A DNA stretch of 64,000 nt from assembly GCF_001013905.1 (NCBI RefSeq), contig NZ_LN831790.1:5098001-5162000 (forward strand), in the 5' to 3' direction. Under the pieces are notes generated by a model. It saw nothing but the letters and a program-made list of their open reading frames with translations. It searched no databases and was not told the DNA's origin. This document shows, piece after piece, positions 61,964-64,000 of the stretch. The stretch's first letter is position 1. Each line of letters opens with the position of its first letter. The DNA comes from Streptomyces leeuwenhoekii. Lineage in GTDB: Bacteria > Actinomycetota > Actinomycetes > Streptomycetales > Streptomycetaceae. A program made the translations under genes and the position numbers.

Positions 61964-64000
61964 GTACGGCTCCAGAGGTGCTCGAACTGGTTGAAGGCCA
62001 GCTTGGTGTCGAAGTTGGCGATGTTGTCGTCGACGTTGAGGATCAGGCAGGTGTCCTTGCCGCCGTTCTTGGGCCCGCGCAGGCCGCGGCCGATCATCTG
62101 CTGGTACACGTTGGTGCTGTAGACCGGTCGTGCCACGACCACGACCCTCGTAGCGGGAGCGTCGAACCCCTGGGTGAGGACACCGTAGTTGGTGAGCACA
62201 CGGATGCGGCCGTTTCTGAAGTTCTCGATCCGCGTCCTGCGGTCCTGCGTACTGGTCGTGGAGTCCACGGCGGCGGACGGTACGCCTCGGTCGTTGAGCA
62301 TGGCCGCCAGGTACTTGGCATGGTCGACCGACGTGGCGAAGAGCAACGTCGGCCAGTCCGACGGCAGCGCGGCCACGGAGTCCACGATGCGCAGGCTGCG
62401 CGCGTGGTCGTCGGCGAGACGTTGCTCGGCGGCACGGGACAGCATCGCCATGCGTTCCGCGTGCGTCTTCTCGTCCTGGTTCAGCGTGATCCGCCCGCCC
62501 TCCAGGGTGCGGTGTTCGACCTGGGCGAGCATGCCCCACTCCTGCAGGTCGCGGTACGGGTCGCCCGACGGGAACACGCCCTCGTCGAGTCGCCGGTTGC
62601 CGAAGCGGGTGATCAGCCGGCGGGTCTCGTCCTCGTTGGTGTTGCGGAACGGGGTGGCGGTCAGACCCAGCAGATGCCGACGGGTCTCGTACTGGGTCAG
62701 GCCCAACAGGCCGAGGATCTCCGTGTACCGCTTGGAGATCGCGGTGTGCGCCTCGTCCACGATCACCAGGGCGGGTTCACGCAGCCACGCGTACTGGTCG
62801 GCGCCCAGGCACCGCTCCAGTTTGGCGTCCGTGGCGACCACCAGATGGGGGTGATCGACGACGTTGCCGACCTCGTTGCTGCTCCACAGCCTGCTGATGG
62901 TGAGCGGTCGCTCGGCCCCGACCTTGCTCCAGACGAACTTCCAGCTCTGCACGGCCTGCTCGCACAGCTCCTCGGTCTGCGCGATCCACAGCAGGGGACC
63001 CTCGAGATCGCCGACCCGCTTCACCCAGCGGATGACGGCCTCGGCGGTGACCCGTGTCTTGCCGGCGCCGGTGGGCAGGGACAACATGCCGCGTTGCGGG
63101 GCGAGCCGGTCGAGCAGGGTGGAGATGTTGCGGACCAGGTCCTCCTGGTAGTCGTGCAGCCTGGGGAAGTCCCGGGGACCCTCGACGGTCTCGAAGGGGG
63201 GCGGCGAGGGCGTCCTGGAGCCGGCGAACGTGACGGGAAGACGCAGGTCGGAGACGAACGCGATGGCGGCCGACGATCCGCCGTACGCCACCGGAGCGTT
63301 CGGGAAGCGCGCCTGGATGTCCCGCGCGTGCTGCTGGAGGACCCCGTCGCCGTGCGCGTTGAACGCCATCTGCGCGACGCGGCGGCCGGTCGGCTCCCTG
63401 CCGCCGTTCGCCTGGAGCTCGGCGTCCATCAGGCCCTCGGGAAGACCGGCCCTGAGTGCGTCCGCGCCGATCAGCAGCTCGAGTTTGGTCACGACGTCCT
63501 CGGCGTCGCGCACGGCCTTTTGCGCCGCCTTCAGGGCGCTGTCCCTGGCCATGCGGTCCTGGTGCTCCAGCACAGCGCGACAGCCGGCCGCGCCCAGTCC
63601 GAGGCCGAGCTCGCGGTCGATCAGCCGCAGCATGGGCTCCGGCTCCACGGGCACACGGATCTTGACCGTGCCGTCCTGGCGCACGGCGTCCAGGGGAGAG
63701 GCGTGCGTGCCGTTGGGCGTACGCGTGACCTCCTCCAGCTCGGCGCACCGCTGCACCGTGCTGTTCCGATTGGCGCTGTTCAGACGCTGCCGCAGGGCAG
63801 GGAACAGCTCGACGAGGGGTACCGGGTCGCCCTCGGGCACCTCGCGGGTCTCCCGGCTGATCACGTCGGCGTAGCGGAGCATGCCCCACTTCTCGACCAT
63901 CAGCTCGGCGTCCTCGGCGGTCGGCACGAGCAGGGCGGGGAGCTGTTCGGCACGCAGGGCCCGGTACTCGGCGGTACCGACGGCGAGGGTGATCTCGTCG
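61960..64000 (-). CDS. SF2 DEAH helicase, first visible gene of the operon (5' end cut off)
   Basis: At least 680 residues, truncated by the right edge of the window; the visible frame begins with DEITLAVGTAEYRALRAEQL. Residues up to about 290 (of the visible part) hold a domain without motif I recognise, containing a long helix and EKWGMLRYADVISRET. Then motif I SLPTGAGKTRVTAEAVIRW near 311, DEAH IVDEAHTAISKR, GLTATPFRNTNEDETRRL and the C-lobe YQQMIGRGLRGPKNGGKDTC. Upstream genes are outside. Its DEAH signature, not DEAD or DELH, sets it apart from DrmA. Confidence 0.82.
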   Translation of the reverse strand, partial: DEITLAVGTAEYRALRAEQLPALLVPTAEDAELMVEKWGMLRYADVISRETREVPEGDPVPLVELFPALRQRLNSANRNSTVQRCAELEEVTRTPNGTHASPLDAVRQDGTVKIRVPVEPEPMLRLIDRELGLGLGAAGCRAVLEHQDRMARDSALKAAQKAVRDAEDVVTKLELLIGADALRAGLPEGLMDAELQANGGREPTGRRVAQMAFNAHGDGVLQQHARDIQARFPNAPVAYGGSSAAIAFVSDLRLPVTFAGSRTPSPPPFETVEGPRDFPRLHDYQEDLVRNISTLLDRLAPQRGMLSLPTGAGKTRVTAEAVIRWVKRVGDLEGPLLWIAQTEELCEQAVQSWKFVWSKVGAERPLTISRLWSSNEVGNVVDHPHLVVATDAKLERCLGADQYAWLREPALVIVDEAHTAISKRYTEILGLLGLTQYETRRHLLGLTATPFRNTNEDETRRLITRFGNRRLDEGVFPSGDPYRDLQEWGMLAQVEHRTLEGGRITLNQDEKTHAERMAMLSRAAEQRLADDHARSLRIVDSVAALPSDWPTLLFATSVDHAKYLAAMLNDRGVPSAAVDSTTSTQDRRTRIENFRNGRIRVLTNYGVLTQGFDAPATRVVVVARPVYSTNVYQQMIGRGLRGPKNGGKDTCLILNVDDNIANFDTKLAFNQFEHLWSRT

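Noticed and set aside
59879..62122. A 747-codon plus-strand frame antisense to the UvrD-like gene
   Set aside because: Same cause. The minus strand encodes all SF1 helicase motifs in order and its starts form 4-bp overlaps.
54958..64000. Complete canonical DISARM system
   Set aside because: No DrmC, methyltransferase, DrmD or DrmE in the visible part, and a UvrD gene is present.

Overview
The window is chromosomal DNA from a Streptomyces-type actinomycete. Base composition is very GC-rich with G/C-biased third codon positions, GTG starts are common, and many genes overlap by 4 bp. Marker genes include an SsgA-like sporulation protein, DasR-type (dre) operators at N-acetylglucosamine PTS genes, DUF2510/RDD membrane proteins, a class I tRNA-like gene with a UAG anticodon, and one rare TTA codon. 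From memory, the order of the first ~42 kb (hppD, ssgG, pncA/pncB/clpS, mec/cysO/cysM, nagE2/nagE1/nagF, rph/rdgB/tRNA/bcp) matches a conserved core segment of Streptomyces chromosomes. I could not run a search to confirm this.

Layout. 0-4.7 kb: a TTA-containing MFS exporter with an upstream operator-like inverted repeat, an SF2 helicase and a short IclR regulator. 4.8-11.2 kb: a secreted Lon-type protease, a four-gene betaine/choline (OpuB/ProU-type) ABC transporter, and an AsnC/Lrp regulator divergent from 4-hydroxyphenylpyruvate dioxygenase. 11.3-20.2 kb: a TPR protein, a GlcD-type flavoprotein, SsgG, two RDD membrane proteins (the first frame-disrupted) and a secreted M6 metalloprotease. 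20.3-27.7 kb: pncA and pncB, clpS, an amino-acid permease, and the sulfur-carrier cysteine pathway (mec, a Cys-containing leader peptide, cysO, cysM). 27.7-36.5 kb: PemK-like protein, MBL hydrolase, GlcNAc PTS genes with dre sites, rph, rdgB, tRNA, bcp, an orphan Cpn10, and sugE behind a guanidine-III riboswitch. 36.5-47.4 kb: a bifunctional penicillin-binding protein, a three-gene ABC-2 exporter, a DUF1707 protein, an SGNH hydrolase, a DUF445 protein and an MFS transporter.

From about 47.5 kb the content becomes accessory. There is a small catabolic or regulatory group (MBL hydrolase, AtzG-like subunit plus amidase, TetR), a decayed alpha/beta-hydrolase, an Hsp20/DUF2267 pair and an alpha/beta hydrolase. 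Next comes a debris zone with a perfect 54-bp tandem duplication. The window ends inside a tightly coupled minus-strand operon (54.96-64.0 kb): an SF2 DEAH helicase cut by the window edge, a UvrD/Rep-family helicase, a DrmA-like helicase and a DrmB-like DUF1998 protein, each joined by a 4-bp stop/start overlap. DrmA and DrmB are the core of DISARM anti-phage systems. Here they are fused by operon structure to two other helicases, and no DrmC nuclease or methyltransferase is visible, so this is the best candidate for an undescribed defence system.
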